The translations under genes were made by a program, and so were the position numbers. Shown here in pieces: positions 46,796 to 59,114 of a stretch of DNA of 64,000 nucleotides; positions within the stretch are counted from its first letter, which is position 1; every line of letters starts with the position of its first letter. The stretch is from Taxawa tesnikishii (nom. ined.) (Eukaryota > Ascomycota > Dothideomycetes > Dothideales), in assembly GCA_030247885.1 (NCBI GenBank), contig JAPDRO010000003.1, forward strand, positions 1,116,001-1,180,000. The letters are read 5' to 3'. A model generated the notes under the pieces. It did no database searches, was not told the origin of the DNA, and saw only the letters and a list, made by a program, of their open reading frames with translations.

Positions 46796-48740
46796 TATAC
46801 TACGACGCCATATTGTGATCAGGCGACGACTGTCTGCAACTGTCTTACACGTAGGATTCGTTTTTGTACCATCCATGATGCCGATTGTTTGATGTTGCCG
46901 TCGTTGTTCGTTCTCTTTTCTGGGCCCCCAGGAAGCTAATGAAGTATGATGGATTTCTACACCAGGCATTGAGAACTCAGTATATAGTCTGCCGAGGGCT
47001 CATCAGGTAATCGACACGCCAATTGCCATGATGGCGCGTCCAATCTCCTACTTTTCTGGACCTTCAGCAAGTACATGTACGCATGGCAGCCTTGAACGGC
47101 GGTAGGGGCTTGCTGGTTGTTGCGTAACATGGTAATAAATCATCACCCAGTGATATAAGCGCTAGTTGCTGTCCTGTGTTTCCTTTTGCGGCTTCTATTC
47201 AAGTCACAAAGCTGCAGTGGTTGGCGACTCAGGCTCTGAGGCTACATATATGAACATCAACCCTGGCATCTTCCTGTCTTTCGTCATACCAAGATGACTT
47301 GATTCATGACACCTTCCTTTGGCTTGCTCCGTTCAGGCAATCGTGCCAATGCTCCTGACCGTCTCCAAGAATGCGCAACACGTGTGCTAGACGTAATCCG
47401 AGTCGGGCCAGCAAGACCCACCCCATATATGTTGCTAGTTGCTTTGATAACGGCGGATGCACCGGAAATGTGACCGACTGTATTGATTGCGCTCGTGATA
47501 TCCATTCGCGCATGTGGCCGTAGAAGCCCAGATCTACCCGATCGCAACAGTTGCGTTCTTTGGCAGATAGACAGCCATACAAGGAATGCTTGACACGCAG
47601 TCCCGTGGAAAAGGAAATATCGCAACGTAGAATGACCCACGGGTCCACGGACCGTGACTTACTCATGAAGACGCTTGGTCGCTCGCGGTTGTGCATCAGC
47701 CACCCGGCAACAATACTCCATTGATAATGGCAGTGATTTTGGGAGCCTAATCCGTGTTCTTCAGATCTTTTAAAAGCACCGACAGTCGAGCGCAGAGCCT
47801 GTGGAATGACCGTGGTGGAAAGTCTACTCATATCAAGAGTTTATCCTGCAGGAATGAAACATCGTCGCTCTTGGTCTAGGTCTCTAGCATCCGCTCGCAG
47901 GTAGGCTTCCATCTAACGTTGCATGGCGCAATCCTTCCAGCCCGATGATAGAGTACGCGTAAGGAGACTCCTTAAGCACGGATTCTGAGGTGCTTCTACC
48001 CCTCCGTCAAGATTATTCAGAGGAAGGTTCAATTTGGGTTGCATCCTCCCCGGTAAAGACCGTTGGTCCTTTGCAGATCTGCAGAAGCCGTCCGAAAGGT
48101 GGATGATCTTCCTTGGTGCACGTGGAGTTGGCGCCACGATAGACTTTTGAAGGTCCACGCTCTCTTCTTCGTCGTAATTGCCGGTGCGCCCAACGCGCAA
48201 CATGGACGATCATGATCGAAAAACACGCGGAAGATCAGGAGTGATCACGACAATGTGGGTTGACCAGCTTCTACACATGGTGCAAAGGGTTTAGTTTAAT
48301 TTTCGACAGTCTGTTCTAGGGTAAGCCGTGAACGTTGTGCGCCTGGTTGGTCGCCAATTCAGTAGACGATGAACTAGAAGAAGATTGACTAGAAATTTCT
48401 CCGGTAGATCGCATGAAGTCATAGTCCGCTCCGATGCAGTCATGCTGCTCGGACCTCCTTGTTAAGGACCGTATTCGAACCTGAGCTTTAATTGCAGGCT
48501 AGGAAAAGTCGTTCAGGGCAGGACCGTAAAGTAAACACATAATTCGTTGGCAACGCGCAGGTCAGCAGCGACTCGTTCATCGGCTTCGCTTTGCAATGAA
48601 TCCAGCGCATGCTTCGTCTGAGTGTTTCTTGCAATCCTCTTCATCTCCGCTGCGGTAGTGGCGCTGGCTGTTTTGAAATGTGTTTCGAGTCATTGTCGGT
48701 CTAGTGCATCCCAATGGTCGTAGCCAAGCTTTTGTGACTG
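46796..48740. other. Gene-poor sequence
   Basis: This is the first part of a 5.3-kb block without a sure gene. The longest frame (175 codons, minus, 47304-47831) contains no recognisable motif and its start is arbitrary. No tRNA or repeat family was recognised. A GTATTCGAACC near 48470 resembles a tRNA B box, but no cloverleaf can be drawn around it. Confidence 0.4.
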
Positions 48741-48770
48741 CTTTGACACGTTTCGACACGTTCCGACACC
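48741..48770 (+). repeat. Short ten-base tandem repeat (TTYGACACGT)
   Basis: Two copies and a partial third of TTTGACACGT/TTCGACACGT occur in the gene-poor block. It holds nested ACACGT half sites. Confidence 0.6.
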
Positions 48771-51400
48771 TCCTCTCCGAGACGTTCTGCTCTGCTTGGC
48801 AGCCCTGATATTGACGGGGAACGTGCCCGAGTGACATGTGCAGCCTACACGAGCCGCAGCATATGGTCAGTGAATCCGAACGCACTTAGTCGAGCCGTGC
48901 CAGCATCGTCGGAAGAATGCTCTGCCAGGTCATGACTATCGGTTTGCGTAAACTTTTCATTATGTCTCAGCAGGCGGTATACAATTAACTGACCTACGCC
49001 CTGCAGGAAGCTTCCAGATTGGATCTTCGTTGCACACGAAACTCATCGTCTAAGGCCGTACTCCAGCGAATGAGACGTGACACTATATACCATGCCAACT
49101 GAGCAACGGTCCGCTACCTCGTGATCGTAGGTAGACTGGTTCTTAAGCAGTGCGCTGATGATCCGGCGAAAGCACACAAGGCCGAGAGTTTGACCGGAGC
49201 AAAGCGATATGCCGCTACATACCTTGTCATAGCTCTTTACAAGCCTGACGCCATGAAATTGCCTTTGCCATGCATCGCACTTGTTGGTGAGAGGTGAGAC
49301 CCGGAACGGTGCTAGAGGCAGATTCCGCATGCGGTGCCTCCCATCAGCAAAAACAGACTTCTGGGCCTCTGGGCCGACCCTCCGCCGGACGCCGTGCAGA
49401 TGCATTGCATGAACGCAGGGCACGTCAGAGATGTCAGCTAACGTGCCATGCTAGGCACATGATGGCAACTCTCTGCTGTTTCACCCTTAACGGTAGTGCG
49501 GATTCTGGCTTTGGGCTTGCGATCGGCAGTTGTTCATGGCTGCGTGGCTTGATGCCTTGTGCAACTGTAGGCAATTGTACCGCAGCGCTGCTGCCCGTTT
49601 CTCAAACAATGGATTCGTTCTGCTCTGCTCTGCCCCGTTCTGCTCTGCTCTGAGCTAGAGACCGTTGTCTATTGCCTACAGAGCGCTGTGCCGAAGTACG
49701 GGCGTAACGGTGATCCGCTCAGGGATGACACCTCGGCCCTTGTCCCAGTTTCTTATAGGCGCAATCGCTGTGAAAAGTTAGACCTCAAACCCCACTCCGG
49801 AGAACTATGACCAGGATAATCGAGTAGCGTAGGAGTGATGCAGTGGCGCCCTCTACAGTTCTTGAGCTTGTTACTGCACGTGTGCGACCCAATCCGACGG
49901 ATATTTCGACTCACCTACCCTCCCTGGTTTAGAGAAGGGACAGCTAGCGTCCATGTAGGGAGCGGGAATGGCCTTCTGCCTTTGTAATCGGCGTCGTGGA
50001 ACGGGTTCTCATTGGTCTCATATGGCAAGCAAATCCCGTGTACCCTACCGTGTCGTACCATAACACAGAGATCATATCAAATGCGCTGCAAGGAGCCTCT
50101 CACGGACCCTATATGAGGGAAGGACGAGCCGGTGACCGACATCAGGCACCACCTCTCGGCGATATATCGTCGATAGACACTCGGGACCAGAGGGCTAGAG
50201 CAGCCTCTAACCTGTCAATCGGCCCATCAATGCCTACTTGCGGAGACGCGCGCATACGGAGGCATCTGATTCCGGCGGCCGGCGGTACAGTTTCACTCTG
50301 ACACGTCTCCGCAAAAGTCAGTGTGCAGGCCTCCTGCGCTACTTTGAACCCTTTCATGCATGAATAGCAGTCGTCCGAAAGATCCATATACACAGATGAC
50401 CTCTCGGACCGAGTGCATAGACGGCTGCCTAGCGCTCCTTTGGGACCTCTCCGATAGGCCACTCTGTGCGCAATTGCGACCTGGAGTTTGCTATTTCTTA
50501 CCTATCACGAGAAGCACTCCCTGGATAAGATGACTCGCGCAAGCTATCACTTCGATCAGCGCAGAACCCAGCACCGAGACGATGGCTTTAGGCTCTAATA
50601 TATCGCGGAGTTCCGACAGGTGGAATTGCGCGTGGTGGTGATGGATCCGTGCAGGCGGTGCTGCGTCCGTCTCCCGCGCTTGGTCTGATCGTAGTATTAC
50701 GGTCCTTTGGGCGCTATTGTAGTTTACCCGCTCCCTGCAAGTGCGAGGGCTAAGGTTCTTGGTGGCTTGCTCCGCTAGGGGCGTTGCGAACGGCCTTATT
50801 CCGTGAGGACGAAGGGATCGCCCAATTGCACGCCATTGTCTAACGCGAGAAATCATGACGATCGTGGGCTGCTCTGCTGCGTTACTTGGATGAATCAACG
50901 CGGTCATCCTCGAGGACGACGGCGGCACGGGGCTGCCGTATCTGCGCTACACAGGGCGATCTGACAAGGTTGACCGTACGAGCAAAAGCAGATGGAGGTT
51001 GACGGTTGACGCCCGCCGTTACAGCGGCAAGAGTGGCACGACTAGTACAGCATATGAAAAAGCCGTCTCATCTTGCTGGACGAAGCCAGATCTAGAGTAG
51101 CGTTTCGCGGTGAACGCTACGTGCATCTCCGTGCCATCTTCAATAAACCCGGCCCAGTCGGAAGGTAGTGTGATCCCCCTGCTGAGAAGGGGGACCTTGA
51201 TCCCGTACCATCATCTGCGGCGCAGATCATGGGCGCTCCAGCAACGGTCAAAGCAGGCCTGATCACCCAGAGAGCCCTTGCCTTTGGACTTGAGACTGCG
51301 CTGCGAGTCTGCGTCAGGCACTTTTGTTATCAGCGACATCCCCGTCGAAGATCATGCCCACGCCCGCTGCCATAGCGTCTTGACTACTGAGCAACCGCAG
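48771..51400. other. Gene-poor sequence, 2.6 kb
   Basis: No gene is supported. Frames of up to 145 codons are unlike any family known to me. A degenerate TCTGC repeat (TTCTGCTCTGCTCTGCCCCG) lies at about 49617-49652. Confidence 0.4.
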
Positions 51401-52080
51401 TGTTCGCGCCTTGTCGTCGTGCAGCGCATCGACTCGGCCTCCTGGTCTTGGGATGTTTTCTTATTTCCAAGAGTACGTCGCCCAGAGCCACACCGCCGTA
51501 CGTACCGGTGCGTTCCTTGAACGACCCCGTGCGGAGGCTGCCGTTGCCATTGTTTGCTCTGGAAGGAGCCGTCAACTGTCTCAAGTTCAAGCCTCTTCTT
51601 CCCCACTACGTCGTTCCTGCACTTAGAAAAGCCCCACCGAGACCAAGAAGCAGAAGTTCAAGTCGCCGGCCGGACACGCTATTACTCTGCCACATCCAAA
51701 CCGCCTTGTCTTGCATTCCGCACCACGTTCAGTTCGTCCCTTCCCTTTTCATTACCGCGGACATCTCTGCGGACAACAGCGAGCGCGTCTGTTTTTCGAC
51801 TGCGTACTGGAAACGGAGCCCAACAGACGCTTTTGCCGCCGTCCCGACGATACCCGCCAATATCGCTCTTTCCTTACCGGCCCGGAGTCTGTTCCTCCGC
51901 CTCTCTCCCTCCCGCCGCGCGCACGACGCCGCCGCCGCCGCCTCCCTTGGCTTACTAACATCACCTGCATCGAACTGTCTGCTGCTTTTCTTCTCTACAA
52001 GCTTCTGCATCTGCCTACGGTGCTGTGCTTTACTCCACTTGCCCTGACCCGGCCCTGGCCAGCTACCGGCCCCCGAAGCA
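51401..52080 (+). promoter_or_regulatory. Long pyrimidine-rich leader/promoter of the Zn2Cys6 regulator
   Basis: The plus strand is rich in C and T, with CTCTCTCCCTCCCGCCGCGC near 51901 and a GCCGCCGCCGCCTCC run near 51930, directly before the start codon. A chance frame of 215 codons crosses it. The composition fits a long 5' UTR, possibly with upstream ORFs, as seen in many fungal regulators. Confidence 0.4.
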
Positions 52081-54427
52081 ATGGAGGGACATTTTCACGC
52101 GATGCCGCCGCACATGGGCGCATACTATGCTAACGGGCAGCCCATCATGCCGGTTGAGGCTTACCATCAACCACGGCTGCAACATCTGCAGACGATGTCT
52201 TCCGAATCCTTAAACGCTTATGTTGACATGGACGACCCAAGCCTTTCTATGACATCTGGACAAGGAGGGCCACGCTCACGACGCAGGCAAGGTCCCGGTG
52301 CTGAACACGTCAAGCACCGCCGGACCAGAAGCGGTTGCTACACGTGTAGGCAACGCAGAGTCAAGGTAAGTACTGACAAGCGCTGCATTAAAAAACGCCT
52401 TTTCTTCTAACCTCATAAATTAGTGTGATGAAACACATCCGACTTGCGAGAGTATGTCATTCAATGCAGCATAGAGCAAGTTGGTGTTAGTCTGACTCCT
52501 TGACAGGGTGCCGCAAGGGCAAGCGTGATTGCGTGTACCCGGAGCCTACGAGCGCTACGAAACCTCCCCGGAGCCACTCAAAAGGAAAGTCCTCGGTTGC
52601 AGACAGCGGCTCCAACTCGTCGGACGAAGATTTCGACCCCAACGAGCAGGACAAGCTACCTTCCATTCCGGACGAAGACGAACCAGAAAGCGCTACCTCC
52701 GTCTCAGGTTCTGGGACCAGCCAGGAACGCAGTCGTCATTCGTCCAACACGTCATATTATAAGGAACAGTCGGCGTCTGTGTCACCCAAAGAGGGCGTAA
52801 CATCCTTTTCTCGGTCCTTAAGCCGTCCTCAACTTCCTCGGATGAACTCGAAGCCATCACTCAAGGGCAATGGTATCTCGAGTAGCAAGTGGGCATGTCT
52901 ACCGAAAGATGTGAGGTTTTACATGAACTACCACAAGAACCACCTTACACACCACCACTATGCGATGAAATATGACACGGGAGACTTCTTGAAGACAACT
53001 TTCCTGGAAATTGCACTTGGCTACGAACCGTTGCTGTACGCAATTACTGGCTTCTCAGCGTATCACCACACATTAACTATAGCGAACGGGAAAATCCAGA
53101 ACTTCCTTGGGTACTACAACAAATCAGTATCTTTACTCAGACAGTCTCTCGAAAGGAGCCCACGGCATACGATCGCAACGCTCCTAACCATTTTGCAGCT
53201 CGCGACTTTCGAGGTGAGTCGACGACATACACTTGTGGTGGTAACAGCTAACAGCGGTTCAGGAATTCCTGGGCGATTGGGTCAATCTTCTGGGTCACCA
53301 GAAGGCCGCCTACGAGATTCTTACAGAGCTTTTCACACCACAGACCATCATGCAGAGCGAGACACACCGCAAGATCATCAGTTGGTACATTCGGTTTGAC
53401 TTATTTGCCGGTCTCATGTCGGGGTATGCGACGGTCCTTGGACGGGATTGGTTTGCCGCATGCTACGACTTTTACACACGACAAGCTAGGGATCGACCAA
53501 ACGATTTAGGCTCCATCTTCGAGGAGAAGTTTGCAAAAGCACGGCTTCTTGCCACAGACGTAGCCTTGCTATTCGGTGCAAAGAGCAAAGGACACATAGG
53601 CGATGCTGAGTTCGCAATCGAAAGCGCGAAGCTAGAGGAACAGTTCGCGGACATGCACTACCTCCTTAAAACAACGTTTGCAGATACACGGAAAACTATC
53701 AAGAGTTTCCCCAATGCACCCACACCGGACCCAAACCACTTCCTGGACTCTACGGACCCTGAATTCCTCTACGCGGACGAACTCTACACCTGGAATTTTA
53801 TACAGATTGATTTCTGGGCAATAGAAATGCTGTTCAAGTCCCAGATGTGTACGGCACGAGGACAGCCGCCTTCAGAAGAAGTCATCGGATATGCATTCAA
53901 AATATGCAAGATGTTCGAAGCCTTGCAATATGCGGCTGAAGACCAAAAAGCTGTTATTCTAGGCGCTCAAGCGAGTCTCGGCATCGCCGTGCTCTATCTC
54001 CCACCGGAAGAGAGGTATACCATGTGGGCAAGGCATAAATACGCTCTAATCGAGGCATGTGGGTAAGTAATGAAGTCTAGAGCTCCGTCTTTGACACTGC
54101 TGATTTCTCCAAGGTATATCTACCCAGCAGCACTGCGTCAAAGGATGACTGGAAAATGGGGTGCGGATGTCTCACGATGGTGGCTCCCCAACGATGAGGG
54201 CTTCCCCCATCATACAAGCAATTCGAGAGTTCATCGAATTTCGAGCGCGCGCCCCCAAGGACACCGTCTCAGAGGACCTGCGCGACATGAAGGGTCTGTT
54301 CACGGCTCTGACGCTCGATGACTCTGACAATCAACGCGAAGGGCGAGGAACAGGCACGGACTCTGATCAATTCGGCGACCAAGGATCAGTTCTGTACGAG
54401 AGCAGTCCAGACTTCAACTGGACGTGA
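52081..54427 (+). CDS. Zn2Cys6 transcription factor (moc3-like, Fungal_trans_2 type)
   Basis: Five exons (52081-52365, 52424-52451, 52507-53213, 53263-54062, 54114-54427) encode about 711 residues. The binuclear zinc cluster is spread over three exons: RTRSGCYTCRQRRVK, then CDETHPTCE, then CRKGKRDCVYPEP. It has the C-x2-C-x6-C-x6-C-x2-C-x6-C spacing, close to residue 90. A Ser/acid-rich linker (SGSNSSDEDFDPNEQD) follows. The regulatory domain starts WACLPKDVRFYMNYHKNHLT and continues GYEPLLYAITGFSAYHHTLT, like the PF11951 group that includes S. pombe moc3. It should be a nuclear DNA-binding regulator; targets are unknown. Near 54203-54207 the CCCCC run carries one extra base (or lacks two): GF-P shifts to IIQAIREFIEFRA in the next frame, which runs to the stop at 54427. 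Confidence 0.88.
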
Positions 54428-55844
54428 GATAATCAATTGGTCATGAGAGAGTAAGACAGGGGCAGCTCCAGGGCAGAAACAATGTTAAGTTCCTCAACAA
54501 AACATTGTACACCCCCGTTTCCACATAGGACAGCAGAGCAAGCCATGCAGAGGGAAGTCCAACGCAGCGCGGATCACATTCCTGGTACATATGCAAGAGC
54601 CACATCTGGCGTTGCTTCTCCACCCAGCATTCGTTTTTGCGGGTGTTGGAAGCAGTGTGGCAGCCCGTCCACACTGTTCACAATGATCGTTCGGAAAGGA
54701 TCAACAAGCTCGGAGCTTGTAAATTTGAGGCACGGGATAATTTCCGGGGATTTGAAAATCAAGAATGGGGGTCAGGTAGTGTGTGTTGCGCGGTGGCTTG
54801 ACGTTCAACTTTGCCTAAATATGGCGTGCAGGAAGACGTCATCGGGGAGGGGAGGGGAAAGGGATCTGAAAGTCAAAATCCCACGTACTACTACTTCAAG
54901 GATCACCAAACAACCGCAACTGACCAAGACAATAACTGTCGACAAATGCGTCACTCGAGCACAACGCCAATACCAATGACACAATACTTGTTTTCGTGAC
55001 GCGTGGCGCCGTCGAGAAGCAGATGCAACAGCAGCGTTTAACAGCCTAGTGTGCAGCTACGAAAGCATTCTGCCTAGTCTCACCGTCACCTATAGACGCA
55101 GGGACACCTGTGTCATGAGGCAAATTGATCGTGTCCATCTCGTGCCACGCGGAACCACGCCGTGGCTATCTTGGATATCTTGTTCATGTCTGGACAGAGA
55201 CACCCTTCCTTCACCGAATGCATTTTGACAAAGCAACACATCTATAACACGACATCATACGGAATCTCACTGCATTACTGCCGTGTTTAACAAAATCTCC
55301 ACAATTGTTCCCTTGGCTCTAATCCTTCTCGAGGTGAAGTCGTTGGACCAGCTGTGCGCTGGCCACGTTCGAATCCGTCGTAGAGAGACGAGCAACAGGT
55401 ATGCTGCGTCTTACTCCGCGGAGACAGCAAGCCTCACGTTCGTATGCAACAACTAGGAAGTGTATCACTTTTGCCATCCCGGCCGTTGTTTCCTATATCT
55501 ACACGAGGGGAGGTATTGCGGGCAGTCATAGTAAACAATAACAGGTTGTAGTCTCGCCTTGGTATAGCAGATCTGAGACACTTCAACAGTCAGTGAAATC
55601 TTGACCAAGCCAATTTTTTTGCACAGGGACCGAGAGAGTCGTCCGGTTCTTTCATTGCAGAAGATAGTGCATTACGCTATCAAGACCGCAAGCGCCTTGT
55701 ATTTCTTCAGTCCCATTCAGTCACTGCAATGTCTTGAAAAAGTGCCAGTTCCTTCCTGCGCTATAACCAGAAACATTCAAGCGAAGAAACAAGGTTGAGT
55801 CGGTATCATATCATGCTGTCCTTAGGCGTGCGTCCAGGAGACGC
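54428..55844. other. Convergent intergenic region, 1.4 kb
   Basis: It separates the convergent transcription-factor and BAR genes. Small frames up to 165 codons have no motif. Nothing else is seen. Confidence 0.45.
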
Positions 55845-57044
55845 TCACGCACCCTCACGGCTTTTGCGGTAGTTTGACTGTCGAGAACACAGAGGTTAGT
55901 AAACGCTTGTCACACAGCTTCTCTCCTGCGAAGGCAACTCACCTCCTGATCGACCTGCAGCTGGTCCACAACAGGCGCCAGCTCGCTCAGAATCTCCTGC
56001 GCGCGCTTGTGAAACTCCAACTGAGCAGCAATGAGCTCAGCTAGATTCCTCAGAGGCTCAGGCGTGTCGAGCACGTTCTTCATAACTCCAACGGCTTCCT
56101 CAGTCTGGTTCACAAACTCGTCTTCTGCGCGCTCAATCTCGCGCTGCTGCTCCTCCGTCAAAGGTGGCTCCTCCCGTGATGGTGCACGCCACTCTTGAGC
56201 GGGTTAAACCCTCCGCCACGCACATTGGCCTTTGTCGCATCAAGCGCCAGGCGCGCCTGCTCCACCTTTCTGCGTGCGCGCTCCGCCGCCTTCAGGTTCG
56301 TGTTCAATGTCGCGCTCCAACCCGCCAGGAATCGCTGCTGGATTTGTTGATCTTGTTGCAGGCGCGCCTCGCCAACCTTCTCCGACGCGATGGCGTATTT
56401 CTCCAATGCTTCGGAGAGTGAGTCATCGGCACCGCTGCCACGCACGTCGCTCTGTTGGAGGACTTGGGAACCGGCGAGGGAAGCACGCGCGATGGCGTGG
56501 CTGAAGGTCTTAGGCTGAGGCTTGGCGGATGGGGGTGCGGTGAAGGCTGCTTGGGCCTCGGCGGGCGAAGAGGCGGTGGAGAGGAGATGGACTTTTTCAG
56601 TGATGGTGCGACCGAGGTCATTGAAGGATTCGCGGATGTTGGGCGGGTAGTCGTAGGCCTCGTTGGAGTACTGGGAGCTGCACGCTTGTATGTTAGTACG
56701 AAGTCGCCATGGATGCGATAGGAAGACGGATAAGAATGTACGTACGTCACCTGGAGCAGCTTCTGGTGTACCAGCTTCAGCGCATCCACGCGCTTCTCGA
56801 GCTCGATGTAGTCAGGTGGGAGCTCCGTCTTCTCTTCAGCGGTGCCCAGCTTCTCGGCAACGAACTGCTGTGTCCTCGCCGCGAATGGCGTGAATGCGCC
56901 GCTGTGCAGAATGCTTTGTCAGTGACATGTGTTGATGGTTGGTATAGAGCACACTGTTGTCCTGTCTGATAGAGAGTGCGCTGCCCGGCTCGGCGAGTGG
57001 TGTGCTTACGTGACGCTCTTGCCGAATGCCTGGAACTTGTCCAT
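55845..57044 (-). CDS. Endophilin/Gvp36-type BAR domain protein
   Basis: Four exons (57044-57010, 56901-56746, 56677-55943, 55877-55845) encode about 319 residues. The protein starts MDKFQAFGKSVT and continues FTPFAARTQQFVAEKLG and LPPDYIELEKRVDALKLVHQ, the amphipathic start and first helix of N-BAR proteins. YPPNIRESFNDLG and the long helices ALEKYAIASEKVGEARLQQD and LKAAERARRKVEQARLALD follow. The third helix is TEEQQREIERAEDEFVNQTE, then VVDQLQVDQE. Such proteins bend membranes at Golgi, endosome or plasma membrane; yeast Gvp36 is the nearest named relative. There is no SH3 domain. One base seems lost in the GGG/CCC run near 56201, between FNP and EWRAPSREEPP. Confidence 0.85.
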
Positions 57045-57350
57045 GACTACAGTTGTAGGGTCTGTCGAAGGAGGACTGGAGGCAGAGGACGTTGGTATGG
57101 GATGCGAGTATTGCGGTCGTTGTGGGCGGACAGAGGGGGAACGATGAAGTTCGAGGGAGCTCGTGATAGCGCTAAGCATGTGCTCGCTCGGACCCTGAAC
57201 GCGATCCAAAACACCTTTCCCCTTCCGGAAGCGAGCTCCTTCCCCGTCTGCTAATACATTTATCACAGAACATCGTCCGCTCGTGTCATCTCAACCGAGT
57301 CGTTCCTCTTCAAGTCCGCGAAACCAAGTCGTTGTCAGGCCGGGCTGCTT
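57045..57350. promoter_or_regulatory. Divergent promoter, BAR gene and unknown gene
   Basis: About 300 bases lie between two divergent starts. No motif is recognised. Confidence 0.4.
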
Positions 57351-59114
57351 TTGGCCGTCCGGTCTTTGCCGTATAAGATGCTGGGGCTGAGCGATGAAAT
57401 CCATCATCTCATCATCAACCTCCTACGTTGCATGTTAATAAGTGTTTTAGCCCGGCAGCCCTCAAATCGGTGGACTAAGTATGGCTTGCCAACAATCGTT
57501 GGCTCGCACCTCGCTCAACGCGCCCGCGTGTTCGATTTCTCGACTCTGCTATACGCAATTGATCTCGATCTTTCCTATATATCACTATCCGCAGGTTTGG
57601 AAGAAGACCGCTCTCTCCCCATAGATGTCGGTTTCTTCGATGTTACCGAGGCCGTCCTGCTACACAACTGGATTGTTGATACAGCTCTCAATAAAACAGG
57701 CGGTGCACTTGCCGAGCACGTACAGTATAATTGGTTTGCGCTGCATGGTGAGGTAGCGGAGCGTTATCGTCCATACCTCTCAGCGTCCTTGATCGAGTTC
57801 CTAGAGAACATCAAAGTCTGGGACGATCAGAAAATGCAATTCATACCCCACCTTGCAGGCGTGGGGCATCCAAACTTCTTCTGGCAGTATGATCCTTGGT
57901 CGCTGGGACCAAACCCTGGGTCTCCTGAGCTTAGGTCTGAGGATCGCGACATGTTCGAAGAGAGTTTCGGCAATAGTGTCGTACTGTACCGCGACAACCA
58001 CTGGGAGGAAGGCCGTGGCTTTGTCTTCAACATGGATTGCAACTGTGGGCACCTCACTCACTCCATTTATGACGGCGGGCAAGAAGACGACATATGGATT
58101 GAGCTGCAATGGGCGCTGAAAACATGGGCCGCCGAAGTGGAAAAAGGGAGATATATCGTCGATCCCGAAGGCAAAGAGTGTGATACGTGGGGAATCCAAA
58201 GTACTGGATTGAGAAGCCTTGGATTCCTCTAGACCTCCGTCAAACACTAGATATCTGGGACAGATACCTTGACCTGATCGAAAACAGGATGGGCGTGGCA
58301 AGCAGTAACAAGACGTCTCTCGTCAGCGTCCCATTGGTCTCTGAATTGCCAATCGACGACTATCTAAAATCCTTCCTACGCAACGCTCGCCAACCCAACT
58401 TCGTCAACATCGCTCCTACGCTTTTCGTTCTGGACGACGCATTTCTCCACGACATATATCCGACCATACGGAACCGTAGCAACCTTGTCCAGGAAAACAC
58501 AAACTACCGTTACTACGACGACTTTGTTACACTGCTACTCTTCCCCAGTTCGGTGAAGATCCCCGCGCCTTCGCCACTGAACCCCATATTCCGGGACAGA
58601 GACTGGATGTGGCACGCTCCATATTGGCACGATTATCGCATATTGGATGGACGATACGGCATATACCTGACCGATTACACGGAGGTGACAATGGTTGTGC
58701 CTCGGACGCTGGACGAGGTGACGCATATGCGGTTCTACTCTCCAGGATGGCGTGCCAAGGCGAGTCTGCTACCCGTGCTAGCTAGAGATATGCAAGACGC
58801 CTGCATACCTACGCCACCCTTCCGGCTCTTTGAGTTGCTGGCGCTGTGGTACGACAAAGTCGCGAGCGGCGAGTGGCACGTCGGGTCGGGGGCGTGGAAG
58901 GTGAGATTGAAGATCTTTGGGCAATACTCCCCGATCACTGGTCGTCTGAGTGGGAGTAGTGGACAAATGTATGCGGGAGCCAGACTTCGAGTTTCTGTCC
59001 AACCCGTCTTCTGTCGACTTCCGGAACTATCTAGCCTTCACCGACCAGCTTTCACCTGCACAGGGACCTCGGTTTCTTATCTCATTGCCCTGGACCTTTC
59101 GATACTGCCGCTGA
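57351..59114 (+). CDS. Unknown 588-residue protein
   Basis: No introns are needed. The frame starts at 57351, or at 57369 with MLGLSDEIHHLIINLL. Sequence quality is clearly coding: it is rich in Trp, Tyr and Asp and avoids low complexity (PNFFWQYDPWSLGPNPGSPE, NHWEEGRGFVFNMDCNCGHL, YWHDYRILDGRYGIYLTDYT, MVVPRTLDEVTHMRFYSPGW). The protein ends FLISLPWTFRYCR. There is no signal peptide, no clear membrane span and no motif I can name. The aromatic-rich make-up suggests a globular, perhaps carbohydrate- or protein-binding fold, but that is a guess. Three apparent single-base losses interrupt it: GGGG near 58190, GGGGG near 58890 and TAG/TA-GTG near 58957. The C-terminal third is therefore the least certain. 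Confidence 0.6.

Noticed and set aside
47304-47831. Minus-strand frame of 175 codons in the gene-poor block
   Set aside because: No motif, arbitrary start and no codon or context support.
48465-48490. tRNA-like B box (GTATTCGAACC); similar GTTCGAATCC near 55366
   Set aside because: No matching A box, acceptor stem or T-arm pairing at either site.
51400-52047. Plus-strand frame of 215 codons before the Zn2Cys6 gene
   Set aside because: The Pro/Leu/Ser/Arg composition follows from a CT-rich leader, and there is no motif or splice link to the gene.
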